A DNA stretch of 64,000 nt from Pseudomonas sp. Irchel s3h17 (GCF_900187505.1 NZ_FYDL01000019.1:1-64000), one strand, 5' to 3'; shown: positions 33,307 through 41,715, numbered from the stretch's first letter. A program made the numbers and translations. Notes: generated by a model from the letters alone, not told the origin.

Positions 33307-35598
33307 TTAAAGCAACTCGAAGCTCTGTTGCGTCACGTCCGCGGAGTCGAGGCCGATCTGCACGTTGAACGTGCCAGGCTCTGCCGCGTACTTGAGCTGG
33401 TTGTTGTAGAACTTCAGGTCGTTCTCTTCGATGTTGAAGTGAATGACTTTCTGTTCCCCGGCCGTGAGCATCACCTTCTGGAAGTTCTTCAGCTCCTTGA
33501 TCGGGCGGATCATCGAACCGGTGACATCCTGGAGGTACAACTGCACCACGGTTTCGCCGTCGCGCTTGCCGGTGTTCTTGACGGTGACGCGGGCATCGAT
33601 CTTGCCGGTCTTGTTCAGTGTGGTCGACGACAAGGCCATGTCCGCCAGGCTGAAGCGGGTGTAGCTGAGGCCGTAGCCAAACGGATACAGGGGGCCGGTG
33701 GTGTCATCGAAGTATTGCGAGGTGTAGTTGCCTGGCTTGCCGGGGGTAAACGGGCGGCCGATGGTCAGGTGGTTGTAGTAGGTCGGAATCTGCCCCACCG
33801 AACGCGGGAAGCTGATAGGCAGCTTGCCGGACGGGTTGTAGTCGCCGAACAGCACGTCCGCGATGGCGTTGCCGCCTTCGGTGCCACTGAACCAGGTTTC
33901 GAGGATCGCATCGGCCTGTTCGTTTTCTTCCAGAATCGTCAGCGGCCGGCCGTTCATCAGCACCAGTACCAGCGGTTTGCCGGTGGCCTTGAGGGCCTTG
34001 ATCAGGTCGCGCTGGTTGCTCGGGATGTTCAGGTCGGTGCGGCTCGACGATTCGTGGGACATGCCACGGGATTCGCCCACGGCCGCGACGATGACGTCAG
34101 CCTGCTGCGCGGCTTTCACCGCTTCGTCGATCATGACCTGCGCCGAGCGCGGGTCGTCGACCACTTCCGGGGCATCGAAGTTGAGGAAGTTCAGGTAATC
34201 GACGACTTTCTTGTCCGAGGTGATGTTGGCGCCACGGGCGTAGGTCAGGCTGGCCTGATCACCGAGGGCGCGGGTCATGCCGTCGAACAGGGTGACCGAC
34301 TGCGCCGGGCGCCCGGCCGCCGCCCAACTGCCCATCATGTCGATCGGCGCCTTGGCCAGCGGGCCGACCAGGACAATCTTCGCGGTTTTCTTCAGGGGCA
34401 GGGTTTCGTTGTGGTTCTTCAGCAACACCATGCTGCGCCGGGCGACGTCGCGGGCTTCAGCGCGGTGCAGGCGGCTCTCGGCATAGGTGTCGGCCGGATC
34501 GTCCTCGGCCTTGCCAATGCGCAGGTACGGGTCCTTGAACAGGCCCATGTCGTATTTGGCGCCGAGCACTTCACGCACTGCGCTGTCGATGTCGCTCTGC
34601 TGGATTTCGCCGGATTTGAGCAGGCTTGGCAGTTCCGTAGCGTAGAGCTTGTCGTTCATGCTCATGGCGATGCCGGCCTTGATTGCCAGCTTCGCTGCCT
34701 CACGGCCATCATGGGCCACACCGTGATTGATCAGCTCGAAAATCGCGCCATGGTCACTGACCGCCAGCCCCTTGAAGCCCCACTCCTTGCGCAGCAGGTC
34801 CTTCATCAGCCAGGTGTTGGCGGTGGCTGGCACGCCGTTGATCGAGTTCAGGGCCACCATCACGCCACCCGCGCCGGCATCAATCGCGGCGCGGTAGGGC
34901 GGCAGGTAGTCCTGGTACATTTTGGCCGGGCTCATGTCCACGATGTTGTAGTCGCGACCGCCTTCCACCGCGCCATACAAGGCAAAGTGCTTGACGCTGG
35001 CCATGATGTTCTCGGCACCGATCAGGCCGGTACCCTGGTAAGCCTTGACCATCACCTGGGCGATGCGCGATACCAGATAGGTGTCCTCGCCGAACCCTTC
35101 GGAGGTGCGGCCCCAGCGAGCGTCACGGGAGATGTCGACCATGGGCGCGAAGGTGATGTCGAGGCTGTCGGCGGCGGCTTCTTTTGCCGCAATGCGTCCG
35201 CTCAGGCCGATGGCGTCCATGTCCCAGCTCGAGGCCAGGGCCAGGGGGATCGGGAAAATCGTCCGGTGGCCGTGGATCACGTCGTAGGCAAAGAACATCG
35301 GGATCTTCAGCCGGCTGCGCATGGCGGCGTCCTGCATCGGACGGTTTTCCGGGCGGGTGATCGAGTTGAACGTACCGCCGATCTTGCCGGCGGCGATTTC
35401 CTGGCGGATCAGCTCGCGGGGCATTTCCGGGCCGATGCTGATCAGGCGCAATTGGCCGATCTTTTCGTCCAGGGTCATCTGCTTCATCAGGTTGCTGACG
35501 AAAGCGTCCTTGTTCTCAATCGCGGCAGGCTTTGTGTCGGCCAATACCGAGTGACTGGCCAGGCCGATGGTCAGGCCCAGCAAACACAGCTTCTTCAT
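33307..35598 (-). CDS. bglX: Periplasmic beta-glucosidase, glycoside hydrolase family 3
   Basis: A 763-residue precursor of BglX length, with a signal peptide ending at SVLA-D. It has the GH3 N-terminal barrel (GPEMPRELIRQEIAAGKIGGTF, ARWGRTSEGFGEDTYLVS), the nucleophile Asp in GLAVSDHGAIF near residue 280, the C-terminal alpha/beta domain and the fibronectin III-like domain at the end. It releases glucose from beta-linked oligosaccharides in the periplasm. The start at 35598 is preferred over 35613 because it gives a standard MKK signal. It stands alone, between REP elements and the lemA operon. Confidence 0.93.
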   Translation of the reverse strand: MKKLCLLGLTIGLASHSVLADTKPAAIENKDAFVSNLMKQMTLDEKIGQLRLISIGPEMPRELIRQEIAAGKIGGTFNSITRPENRPMQDAAMRSRLKIPMFFAYDVIHGHRTIFPIPLALASSWDMDAIGLSGRIAAKEAAADSLDITFAPMVDISRDARWGRTSEGFGEDTYLVSRIAQVMVKAYQGTGLIGAENIMASVKHFALYGAVEGGRDYNIVDMSPAKMYQDYLPPYRAAIDAGAGGVMVALNSINGVPATANTWLMKDLLRKEWGFKGLAVSDHGAIFELINHGVAHDGREAAKLAIKAGIAMSMNDKLYATELPSLLKSGEIQQSDIDSAVREVLGAKYDMGLFKDPYLRIGKAEDDPADTYAESRLHRAEARDVARRSMVLLKNHNETLPLKKTAKIVLVGPLAKAPIDMMGSWAAAGRPAQSVTLFDGMTRALGDQASLTYARGANITSDKKVVDYLNFLNFDAPEVVDDPRSAQVMIDEAVKAAQQADVIVAAVGESRGMSHESSSRTDLNIPSNQRDLIKALKATGKPLVLVLMNGRPLTILEENEQADAILETWFSGTEGGNAIADVLFGDYNPSGKLPISFPRSVGQIPTYYNHLTIGRPFTPGKPGNYTSQYFDDTTGPLYPFGYGLSYTRFSLADMALSSTTLNKTGKIDARVTVKNTGKRDGETVVQLYLQDVTGSMIRPIKELKNFQKVMLTAGEQKVIHFNIEENDLKFYNNQLKYAAEPGTFNVQIGLDSADVTQQSFELL

Positions 35599-35832
35599 GA
35601 ATAGTTTTCTCAAAAGCCCAAGCGACGGTAGTGACTACGCATCGGTCAGCCAAAATTTAGGGAGCGACTATTGTTGTTCGGGTAAATACCGCAAACTTCG
35701 GAACTCGCGCTGGGCACCTTTTAGCCGATTGGCTCGATGCAATCCAGTGGCGGGGGCAGATTATGCCCCAAGAGACAGCAATGAAGGATTGCGGGCTATT
35801 TCCATCGCGCAGGGCAAGGGAGCATCACTCAG

Positions 35833-36441
35833 ATGAATGAACAACAGCGCTATCGCTCGGGCTGGCAAGTGGCGGTCCTGATGCTGCTGACAGCCGCACT
35901 GGCCGGTTGCGGCATCAACACCATTCCGACCCTCGACGAGCAGGCCAAGGCGGCCTGGTCGCAAGTGCAGAACCAGTACCAGCGTCGCGCCGACCTGATT
36001 CCCAACCTGGTGGAGACGGTCAAGGGGTATGCCAGGCATGAGCAGGACACCCTGACCGCGGTCATCGAGGCCCGGGCCAAGGCTACCGCCATCCAGGTGG
36101 ACGCCAACACCCTCGACAACCCGGAAAAGCTCAAGCAGTTCCAGCAGGCCCAGGATCAACTCAGTGGCGCCTTGAGCCGCTTGATGGTGGTGTCCGAGCG
36201 CTACCCGGACCTGAAGGCCAACCAGAACTTCCTGGCGCTGCAATCGCAACTCGAAGGCACGGAAAACCGCATCGGTGTGGCGCGTCGTGATTTCATCCTC
36301 GCGGTGCAGAAGTACAACACTGAAATCCGCACCTTTCCGGGCCGTCTTTGGCACGCTGTGATGTACAGCGACTTGCCGCTGCGCGAGACCTTCGAGGCCA
36401 CCAGCCCGGATGCCGATAAAGCCCCGCAAGTGAAGTTCTGA
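35833..36441 (+). CDS. lemA: LemA-family lipoprotein
   Basis: A 202-residue LemA-family protein. Residues 11-26 form a lipoprotein signal ending LAGCG (Cys26), followed by the conserved helix region WSQVQNQYQRRADLIPNLVETVKGYARHE and the family end TFPGRLW. Unlike LemA proteins with an uncleaved N-terminal helix it is probably lipidated. AGGGAG lies before the start. It begins a three-gene set with two TPM-domain genes, a common arrangement of unknown biochemical role in the envelope. Confidence 0.9.
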   Translation: MNEQQRYRSGWQVAVLMLLTAALAGCGINTIPTLDEQAKAAWSQVQNQYQRRADLIPNLVETVKGYARHEQDTLTAVIEARAKATAIQVDANTLDNPEKLKQFQQAQDQLSGALSRLMVVSERYPDLKANQNFLALQSQLEGTENRIGVARRDFILAVQKYNTEIRTFPGRLWHAVMYSDLPLRETFEATSPDADKAPQVKF

Positions 36442-36512
36442 CAGGCGCAGGCTCCCGGCGGTGATACGCCTGCTGTCGGGATACACCCCAATTCACGAGG
36501 GATGAGGTGCCC

Positions 36513-37265
36513 ATGCGCGTCTTGAAAATGAGCCTGGTGCTGGTGCTCTGGGTGTTTGCCATCACCGCGCAGGCCGAGCTCAAGTTCCCGGCATTGACCG
36601 GGCGGGTGGTGGACAACGCCCAACTGATCGAGCCGTCAGTGCGCGAGCAATTGAGCCAGCAACTCCAGGCTCATGAACAGGCCACGGGTGAGCAGTTGGT
36701 GGTGGTGACGTTATCCGACCTGCAAGGCACCAGCATCGATGACTATGGTTATCAGCTGGGACGCTATTGGGGGATCGGGCAGAAGGACAAGAACAACGGC
36801 GCCTTGCTGATCGTTGCACGGGATGAGCGCAAGCTGCGTATCGAAGTCGGCTATGGCCTGGAAGACCGACTGACCGATGCACAGAGTTCGGTGATCATCA
36901 ACCAGGTGATCACGCCAGCGTTCAAGGCCGGCAACTTCAGCAAGGGCATCAGCGACGGTGTGGCGGCGATGCTGGTGGTGTTGGGTGGCAGCCCTCTGGA
37001 TGAACCGGCCACGGCTTACGACTCGGGCGAGCAGCACGACGGCGACTTTGTCGCGCAGTATCCTGGCTTGTTTGTATTTCTGGTCCTGCTGTTTATCCTC
37101 ACCCTGTTTGTTTGCCAGATGCTCGGCATCCTGCCCAGTGGCGGCGGTCGCGGGGGCTCGGGCGGGTTTGGCGGTGGCGGCTTTGGCGGCGGCTCGGGAG
37201 GGGGCGGCGGCTTCAGCGGCGGTGGGGGCAGTTTCGGTGGCGGCGGTTCGTCGGGCGGCTGGTGA
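36513..37265 (+). CDS. TPM-domain membrane protein, YgcG-like
   Basis: A 250-residue precursor: a signal peptide (about 1-20), a periplasmic TPM domain (LTGRVVDNAQLI to about residue 150; WGIGQKDKNNGALLIVARDERKLRIEVGYGLE is typical), one membrane helix near 175-197 and a long Gly/Ser-rich tail (GGGSFGGGGSSGGW). This is the YgcG architecture. GATGAGG precedes the ATG with 5-nt spacing; the GTG six bases earlier overlaps that Shine-Dalgarno. Located between lemA and a second TPM gene. Confidence 0.88.
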   Translation: MRVLKMSLVLVLWVFAITAQAELKFPALTGRVVDNAQLIEPSVREQLSQQLQAHEQATGEQLVVVTLSDLQGTSIDDYGYQLGRYWGIGQKDKNNGALLIVARDERKLRIEVGYGLEDRLTDAQSSVIINQVITPAFKAGNFSKGISDGVAAMLVVLGGSPLDEPATAYDSGEQHDGDFVAQYPGLFVFLVLLFILTLFVCQMLGILPSGGGRGGSGGFGGGGFGGGSGGGGGFSGGGGSFGGGGSSGGW

Positions 37266-37293
37266 AAACAATAATGAACGAGCATTCAAAACC

Positions 37294-37911
37294 ATGGCAT
37301 TACTGAGTGAGTACGAACAGCGTCAGGTTGCCGAGGCGATTGCCCGGGTCGAACGCGACACCGACGCTGAGCTGGTCACCGTGCTGGCGGCCCGGGCCGA
37401 CGACTACACTTACATTCCGCTGTTGTGGGCCAGCCTGGTGGCACTGATCGTGCCGGGAATCGTGCATTACCTATCCGGCTGGCTGAGTATGCACACGCTG
37501 TTGCTGGTGCAGTGGGCAAGCTTCATCGTCTTGTGCCTGGTGTTCCGGATCCCGTCGATCACCACGCACCTGATCCCGCGTTCAGTGCGTCATTGGCGTG
37601 CCTCGAACCTGGCACGCCGGCAGTTCATGGAGCAAAACCTGCACCACACGGTGGGCAGTACCGGCATGTTGATTTTCGTCTGCGAGGCCGAGCGTTATGT
37701 GGAAATCCTGGTGGACGAGGGGATCTCCAGGCGCCTGGACAACACCCACTGGGATGCCATCGTCGCGACCTTCACCCAGCAAGTGAAGCAGGGTCAGACA
37801 GTGCAGGGCTTCGTGAACTGCATCGAGGCCTGTGGCGAGTTGCTCAAGGTGCATGTACCGGTGACCCATGTGCGTAACGAACTACCCAATCGCCTGGTAG
37901 TGCTCGACTAG
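37294..37911 (+). CDS. TPM-domain protein with two membrane helices
   Basis: A 205-residue protein in the second class of TPM proteins: an N-terminal soluble segment, two membrane helices (about 45-65 and 70-90) and a C-terminal TPM-like domain (GMLIFVCEAERYVEILVDEGI). The ATG at 37294 is 28 bp after the stop of the first TPM gene; the open frame extends far upstream but only as a Gly/Ala-rich shadow. No strong Shine-Dalgarno is visible. Third gene of the lemA operon. Confidence 0.82.
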   Translation: MALLSEYEQRQVAEAIARVERDTDAELVTVLAARADDYTYIPLLWASLVALIVPGIVHYLSGWLSMHTLLLVQWASFIVLCLVFRIPSITTHLIPRSVRHWRASNLARRQFMEQNLHHTVGSTGMLIFVCEAERYVEILVDEGISRRLDNTHWDAIVATFTQQVKQGQTVQGFVNCIEACGELLKVHVPVTHVRNELPNRLVVLD

Positions 37912-38033
37912 GTTTTGTAGGTTTCCACGCTACAACGGGCGCTCGTTGCCCAGGCGCCGCCCGATCTCCACCCTCTCTCTTTATCCGGGAACGCCCTGAC
38001 CACAGGGGTTCCGACGTAGAGGGAGTTCATGTC

Positions 38034-38336
38034 ATGTCAACACATCAACCACTCGATTCTGTTGGCTGTGCGGCCTCTGCAGGTGAGGCAAAACCTGCGC
38101 CGGTCATGCTGACCGCCAAAGAGACGCAAGCGTTGCTGTGGTGCTCTCGGGGGAAAACCTCCTGGGAGATCGCCAGGATTCAGAATTGCTCGGAAACCAC
38201 GATCAATTTTCACTTCAATAACATTCGCCGCAAGTTCGCGGTGACGTCTCGCAGTGCCGCCTTGCTCAAGGCTATTGAAGTGGGGGTGATTACTGTCGCC
38301 AGTGCGCGCAGGCGAGGTGCCCATGAGCCTGACTGA
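38034..38336 (+). CDS. Stand-alone LuxR-type HTH regulator
   Basis: A 100-residue protein consisting of a polar N-terminus and one GerE/LuxR DNA-binding domain: LTAKETQALLWCSRGKTSWEIARIQNCSETTINFHFNNIRRKF (read in pieces at residues 26-68). The acyl-homoserine-lactone domain is absent. GAGGGAG lies 8 nt before the ATG. Its end overlaps the first holin-like gene by 14 bp, so translation is coupled, and the whole group sits beside phage-type regulators. I infer a regulator of, or a partner in, phage-derived lysis functions. Confidence 0.85.
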   Translation: MSTHQPLDSVGCAASAGEAKPAPVMLTAKETQALLWCSRGKTSWEIARIQNCSETTINFHFNNIRRKFAVTSRSAALLKAIEVGVITVASARRRGAHEPD

Positions 38337-38682
38337 TTCGGCCTATAACAGTGTCAGTGGCCTGTTGCTGGGCTTGGGCATGGCGGCGACATTGCCCGTG
38401 ATTGATGGCGAGGCACTGTTTGGCGCCGCTCTCGGCGCCTGGCTGGTGACGACCACGCGCAGTGATTTCAAGGCCTGGCAACGTATTGCTTCATTGATGC
38501 TGTCGGCGGGGGTGGGCTACCTGTTCACCCCCGTGGCGTTGTCGCTGGCGCCCTTTCTGACCGGCGGCGTGACGGCATTCCTGTGCGCGCTGATCGTCAT
38601 TCCGATCAGTATCAAGATAATGCTGTGGGTCGACGGGGCCGGTATCGCGGAGATTATCCGGCATTTGAGGGGACGAAGATGA
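38323..38682 (+). CDS. Holin-like phage membrane protein 1
   Basis: A 119-residue hydrophobic protein with about three membrane segments (near 10-30, 55-75 and 78-100) and a short basic C-terminus (HLRGRR). The overall look, MSLTDSAYNSVSGLLLGLGMAATLPVIDG, is that of putative holins of Pseudomonas prophages and tailocins. The start at 38323 follows GCGAGG and overlaps the HTH gene; its end overlaps the next gene in ATGATG. No endolysin is nearby. Confidence 0.75.
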   Translation: MSLTDSAYNSVSGLLLGLGMAATLPVIDGEALFGAALGAWLVTTTRSDFKAWQRIASLMLSAGVGYLFTPVALSLAPFLTGGVTAFLCALIVIPISIKIMLWVDGAGIAEIIRHLRGRR

Positions 38683-38960
38683 TGGCGGGAGGGATGCTGG
38701 TTCTGGTCTGCATCACCGCCTCGGCGCATTTACTCAGCGCATTCAGGCTGGCCTGTTACCAGCGCGACGAAGAGCACCACGGCTGGCGAGACAGGCTATT
38801 GACCAGTCTGTGCGGGGGGATACTGTGCCTGGCCGGAATGGATGTAATGCTGGCACTTCAGCCGGTGAGCCAATGGCACACGTTAACCTGCGTTTTATTA
38901 TGTGCACTGATTATTCGTAGCGGTGGGAACATTGTTGTCTTGTGGCGCGCCTTGTGGTGA
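38679..38960 (+). CDS. Holin-like phage membrane protein 2
   Basis: A 93-residue protein with three hydrophobic segments (about 2-20, 38-57 and 68-88) and a charged loop (CYQRDEEHHGWRDR). Its size, topology and position directly after another holin-like gene, with overlapping stop and start, suit the second of a holin pair, such as a pinholin/antiholin. Two ATGs, at 38679 and 38682, are possible; the first gives the overlap. Confidence 0.7.
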   Translation: MMAGGMLVLVCITASAHLLSAFRLACYQRDEEHHGWRDRLLTSLCGGILCLAGMDVMLALQPVSQWHTLTCVLLCALIIRSGGNIVVLWRALW

Positions 38961-38983
38961 CAACGGTTGGATAGTTTATGACT

Positions 38984-39409
38984 TTATGTGTCGCCGAAGG
39001 GTTGAGGTGTTGAAAGGTGTGAGGCTATCTCCGCAAGTTTGAGTTCCAGTTCGCGCAGGCGCTTTTTTTCTTCCAGCGCACTTTGTATCGCGCAACGATC
39101 ATCTTCGTTGAGTAATCGCCATAGCGCGAGAATCGTATGTTCGCGTGTTGTACTGGCTTGAGTGTGTTCTGTGTGGTTGGCATGCGCTTGCCGTTGTATG
39201 GGGCCTAAACCTAACAGCAGCCAGTCCAGGGATACATCTCGTGCTTGCGCTATGTCTACGCATAATGCGTACGGAATGCTGTCGCGTCCTTTCCAGCTGC
39301 TGAGGGTTTGAGGGCTGACCTGCAATGCAGAAGACAAAGAGGTATCGGTTGTTGTGCCGGTAATTTGCTTCAAGCGAGCGAGGACAGCTTGTGATTTTTT
39401 GCTACGCAA
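38984..39409 (-). CDS. CI-like phage repressor, N-terminal domain type
   Basis: A 141-residue regulator with a phage CI repressor N-terminal domain: RLKQITGTTTDTSLSSALQVSPQTLSSWKGRDSIPYALCVDIAQARDVSLDWLLLG. A linker and a C-terminal helix rich in Glu, Lys and Leu follow (about residues 90-125, probably for dimerisation). The LexA-like autoproteolytic domain is missing, so RecA-triggered cleavage is unlikely. It points toward the holin genes and away from the ogr-like gene, as an immunity repressor would in a P2-like control region. Confidence 0.82.
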   Translation of the reverse strand: MRSKKSQAVLARLKQITGTTTDTSLSSALQVSPQTLSSWKGRDSIPYALCVDIAQARDVSLDWLLLGLGPIQRQAHANHTEHTQASTTREHTILALWRLLNEDDRCAIQSALEEKKRLRELELKLAEIASHLSTPQPFGDT

Positions 39410-39704
39410 TTTGAGCCTCTTCCTTTTGACATATGTTTTTCGAGTGCCTAACTTATGCGAAATGAGTAATTTTTATGGGTGATCAACTATCAACTATGAA
39501 TCAGAAGAATACGATGACGAAGCTTCCTAATAGTATCAGGAGGATTTCCTACGAGCTTGGCTCATATCAATTGTGCGTCTGCTTACTGCACTTCCTTATG
39601 TCTGGCAGACGTTTTTCGTATTACCGGGCAAGGCCCATCAATGCGTCAGGCAGTATTGTGTTTGATCAAGTTGATTGCCACCAGATGACAATCGGGAGTC
39701 AAGC
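39410..39704. promoter_or_regulatory. AT-rich control region between repressor and ogr-like gene
   Basis: This 295-bp region separates the divergent repressor and activator genes and is distinctly AT-rich. A possible rightward sigma-70 promoter is TTGACA (39426-39431), 17 bp, then TAACTT (39449-39454), overlapping the repressor start region. No clear repressor dyad was identified by eye. Confidence 0.4.
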
Positions 39705-39983
39705 ATGAGTACCTACAAAATGGTCTGTCCCCATTGCCTGAGCAGGATGCGCATTCGAACCAGCGAGGGCCGTCATATTTTCCTGCGGGTGGCGTATTTG
39801 CAATGCACCTCGGAAGCCTGTGGCTGGTCGGTGCGGGCGGAGTTCGAGATGACCCATGAACTGTCGCCCAGTGGCATGCCCAACCCGGCCGTGCGCTTGC
39901 CTTGTGCCGGGCCCGACCTGCGTCGCGCCGCGCGACCTGTTGTGGTGAGCGAACCCTCGATGGAAGCACCTGTGGAGTCGTGA
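39705..39983 (+). CDS. Ogr/Delta-type zinc-finger activator
   Basis: A 92-residue protein whose N-terminus matches phage P2 Ogr/P4 Delta activators: Cys8, Cys11, Cys34 and Cys39 give CX2C-X22-CX4C, the spacing of P2 Ogr. It would bind zinc and switch on late phage promoters through RNA polymerase alpha. GGGAG precedes the ATG. The C-terminal extension beyond residue 60 is Pro/Ala-rich and probably disordered. No late phage genes are in the window, so any target lies elsewhere or is lost. Confidence 0.85.
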   Translation: MSTYKMVCPHCLSRMRIRTSEGRHIFLRVAYLQCTSEACGWSVRAEFEMTHELSPSGMPNPAVRLPCAGPDLRRAARPVVVSEPSMEAPVES

Positions 39984-39985
39984 GC

Positions 39986-40348
39986 ATGAAGGCAATCGAT
40001 GAATATCCGGATGTACATGAGGAATTGTTGGACATTGCCCAGGCGTTTCTGGCCAGACATGAGGGTGATGGTTTCATTGATGACCAGGTGCTGTTCTGTC
40101 GCGCAGTGAAGCACTTGCAGAGCGTCGACGTGCCGATGCATCTGGCGGAGAGGCTGGTGAGCCATGCCTACGGAATACTCAAGTCCAGCCACGATCGCCG
40201 ACGCCTGGATATCGCGGCCAGTTCCGAAACCGTGGCGGTGGTCACTGATCCGGCCAGCGGCCTGACCTGGGCGGTGCCGGTGGGGCTGATTGTCAAATAC
40301 GTGATCAACGCCCCTGCCAATCGTAAACTCCGGTTGGTGGAACCCTGA
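39986..40348 (+). CDS. Hypothetical protein of the phage-derived island
   Basis: A 120-residue soluble protein (acidic, helical N-terminal half: YPDVHEELLDIAQAFLARHEGDGFIDDQVLFC) with a basic C-terminus. I do not recognise the family. It begins two bases after the ogr-like stop and so forms an operon with it. A large perfect hairpin follows the stop. It may be a helper or late regulator in the phage control circuit, but nothing in the sequence proves this. Confidence 0.7.
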   Translation: MKAIDEYPDVHEELLDIAQAFLARHEGDGFIDDQVLFCRAVKHLQSVDVPMHLAERLVSHAYGILKSSHDRRRLDIAASSETVAVVTDPASGLTWAVPVGLIVKYVINAPANRKLRLVEP

Positions 40349-40363
40349 GTTTTTTTGGCCAAG

Positions 40364-40400
40364 TCATCAGGTCCTGGATCGCGCTTGCCGGACCTGATGA
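40364..40400. repeat. 11-bp perfect inverted repeat after the phage-derived genes
   Basis: TCATCAGGTCC (40364-40374) pairs with GGACCTGATGA (40390-40400) across a 15-nt loop. No T-run follows on the plus strand (AAAAATAACC instead), so it is an imperfect terminator at best. The location at the edge of the island also allows an attachment-site or processing role. Confidence 0.6.
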
Positions 40401-40482
40401 AAAATAACCCCGTGCCCTAAACCGCCATCCCCCCTAAAATAGCGCCATTCCCCCGATTCGTACCGCCCGAGGCGCTTCCTAC

Positions 40483-41700
40483 ATGTCCGTTACCGCAACT
40501 CCCGCCAGCCTCACGCCGGATCATCACGCGCAATTCATCGACCTGCTGACCAGCAGCCTGGCGCAGAGCGCGTTCATCAAATTGGTGTTGGCCAAGTATG
40601 TCGGTGACGAAACGGACTTGCAGCGCATCATCGTCAAGCAACTGAGCGTCAAGGATCAGCCGTGCCTGTCCTTCGTCTATCGCTACAAGACCCGCGACAT
40701 TACCAAGAACTTCCCGGTGGAAGAGGGTGTGGCAACGATTGCCGGGCTGTTGCCGCAATCGTTCAAGAACGCCCATCTGCTGTCGCTGACCGATGAAGCC
40801 CAGCTTGAGTACAGCAAGAAGGGCAAGAGTTCGTTGTTCAAGAGCAAGCCGCAGCAACTGCGTGAGGTGCCTTCGGCGGACCACAATCGCGAGAAAAACC
40901 GCTTCCTGGACTTGAACCGGCCGTTCCTCGCCGACCTGGGCGTGACCAACAAGCAGCACGAGTTGATCCCGGCGATGTCGCGCAAGTGGAAGCAGATCAA
41001 CAAGTTCATTGAAGTGTTCAGCCATGCACTGACCTCCTCACCGCTGGCGCTGGACAAGCCGGTACAGGTGGCGGATTTCGGCTCGGGCAAGGGCTACCTG
41101 ACTTTCGCCATTCACGATTACCTGCGCAATACCTTGAAGGCTGAAGGCGTGGTCACCGGCGTTGAGTTGCGTGAAGACATGGTCAGCCTGTGCAACGCCG
41201 CGGCCGCGCGCCTGGAGCATCCGGGGCTGGTGTTCAAGTGCGGTGACGTGCGCAGCGTGGCGCCCAGCGAGCTGGATGTGATGATTGCCCTGCATGCCTG
41301 CGACATCGCCACTGACTACGCGATCCATACCGGCATCCGCTCGGGCGCGTCGATCATCATGTGCTCGCCGTGCTGCCACAAGCAGATTCGCCTGCAAATC
41401 CAGAGCCCGGCACTGCTCAAGCCGATGCTGCAGTACGGCTTGCACCTTGGCCAACAGGCGGAGATGGTCACTGACAGCTTGCGGGCGCTGTTCCTTGAAG
41501 CCTGCGGTTATGAAACCAAGGTCTTCGAGTTCATCTCCCTGGACCATACCAACAAGAACAAGATGATCCTGGCGGTCAAGCGTGCCGAACCGGTGGACCC
41601 GGCCCAGCTGTTGGTGAAAATCCAGGAGCTCAAGGCGTTCTATCACATCAGCGAACATTGCCTGGAAACCCTGCTGCGGGCTGACGGCTACCTGGCGTGA
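40483..41700 (+). CDS. SAM-dependent methyltransferase (RRNAD1/METTL25-like)
   Basis: A 405-residue protein with an N-terminal accessory region (about 1-180) and a class I methyltransferase domain: motif I VADFGSGKGYLTFAIHDYL near residues 193-211, GVELREDMV, CGDVRS and a post-motif region with a CSPCCHKQI segment. It resembles the Methyltransf_32 group that includes eukaryotic RRNAD1/METTL25. The substrate, possibly an RNA or protein, is unknown. It has no operon partner. Confidence 0.82.
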   Translation: MSVTATPASLTPDHHAQFIDLLTSSLAQSAFIKLVLAKYVGDETDLQRIIVKQLSVKDQPCLSFVYRYKTRDITKNFPVEEGVATIAGLLPQSFKNAHLLSLTDEAQLEYSKKGKSSLFKSKPQQLREVPSADHNREKNRFLDLNRPFLADLGVTNKQHELIPAMSRKWKQINKFIEVFSHALTSSPLALDKPVQVADFGSGKGYLTFAIHDYLRNTLKAEGVVTGVELREDMVSLCNAAAARLEHPGLVFKCGDVRSVAPSELDVMIALHACDIATDYAIHTGIRSGASIIMCSPCCHKQIRLQIQSPALLKPMLQYGLHLGQQAEMVTDSLRALFLEACGYETKVFEFISLDHTNKNKMILAVKRAEPVDPAQLLVKIQELKAFYHISEHCLETLLRADGYLA

Positions 41701-41715
41701 TGTTCGCTCGTGTGG

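Noticed and set aside
33328..35604. 758-codon plus-strand open frame
   Set aside because: Exact antisense of bglX; the translation has no domain and reflects codon bias of the real gene.
37124..37265. Gly-codon-rich repeats at the end of the first TPM gene
   Set aside because: They encode the Gly/Ser tail normal for YgcG-like proteins, not an independent repeat element.
38034..38336. Quorum-sensing LuxR receptor
   Set aside because: Only the DNA-binding domain is present; no autoinducer-binding domain, so it cannot be a canonical receptor.
39475..39708. 77-codon frame between the CI-like and ogr-like genes
   Set aside because: It could be a Cro-like position, but there is no Shine-Dalgarno, no HTH pattern, and the end overlaps the ogr-like start. 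Left as intergenic.
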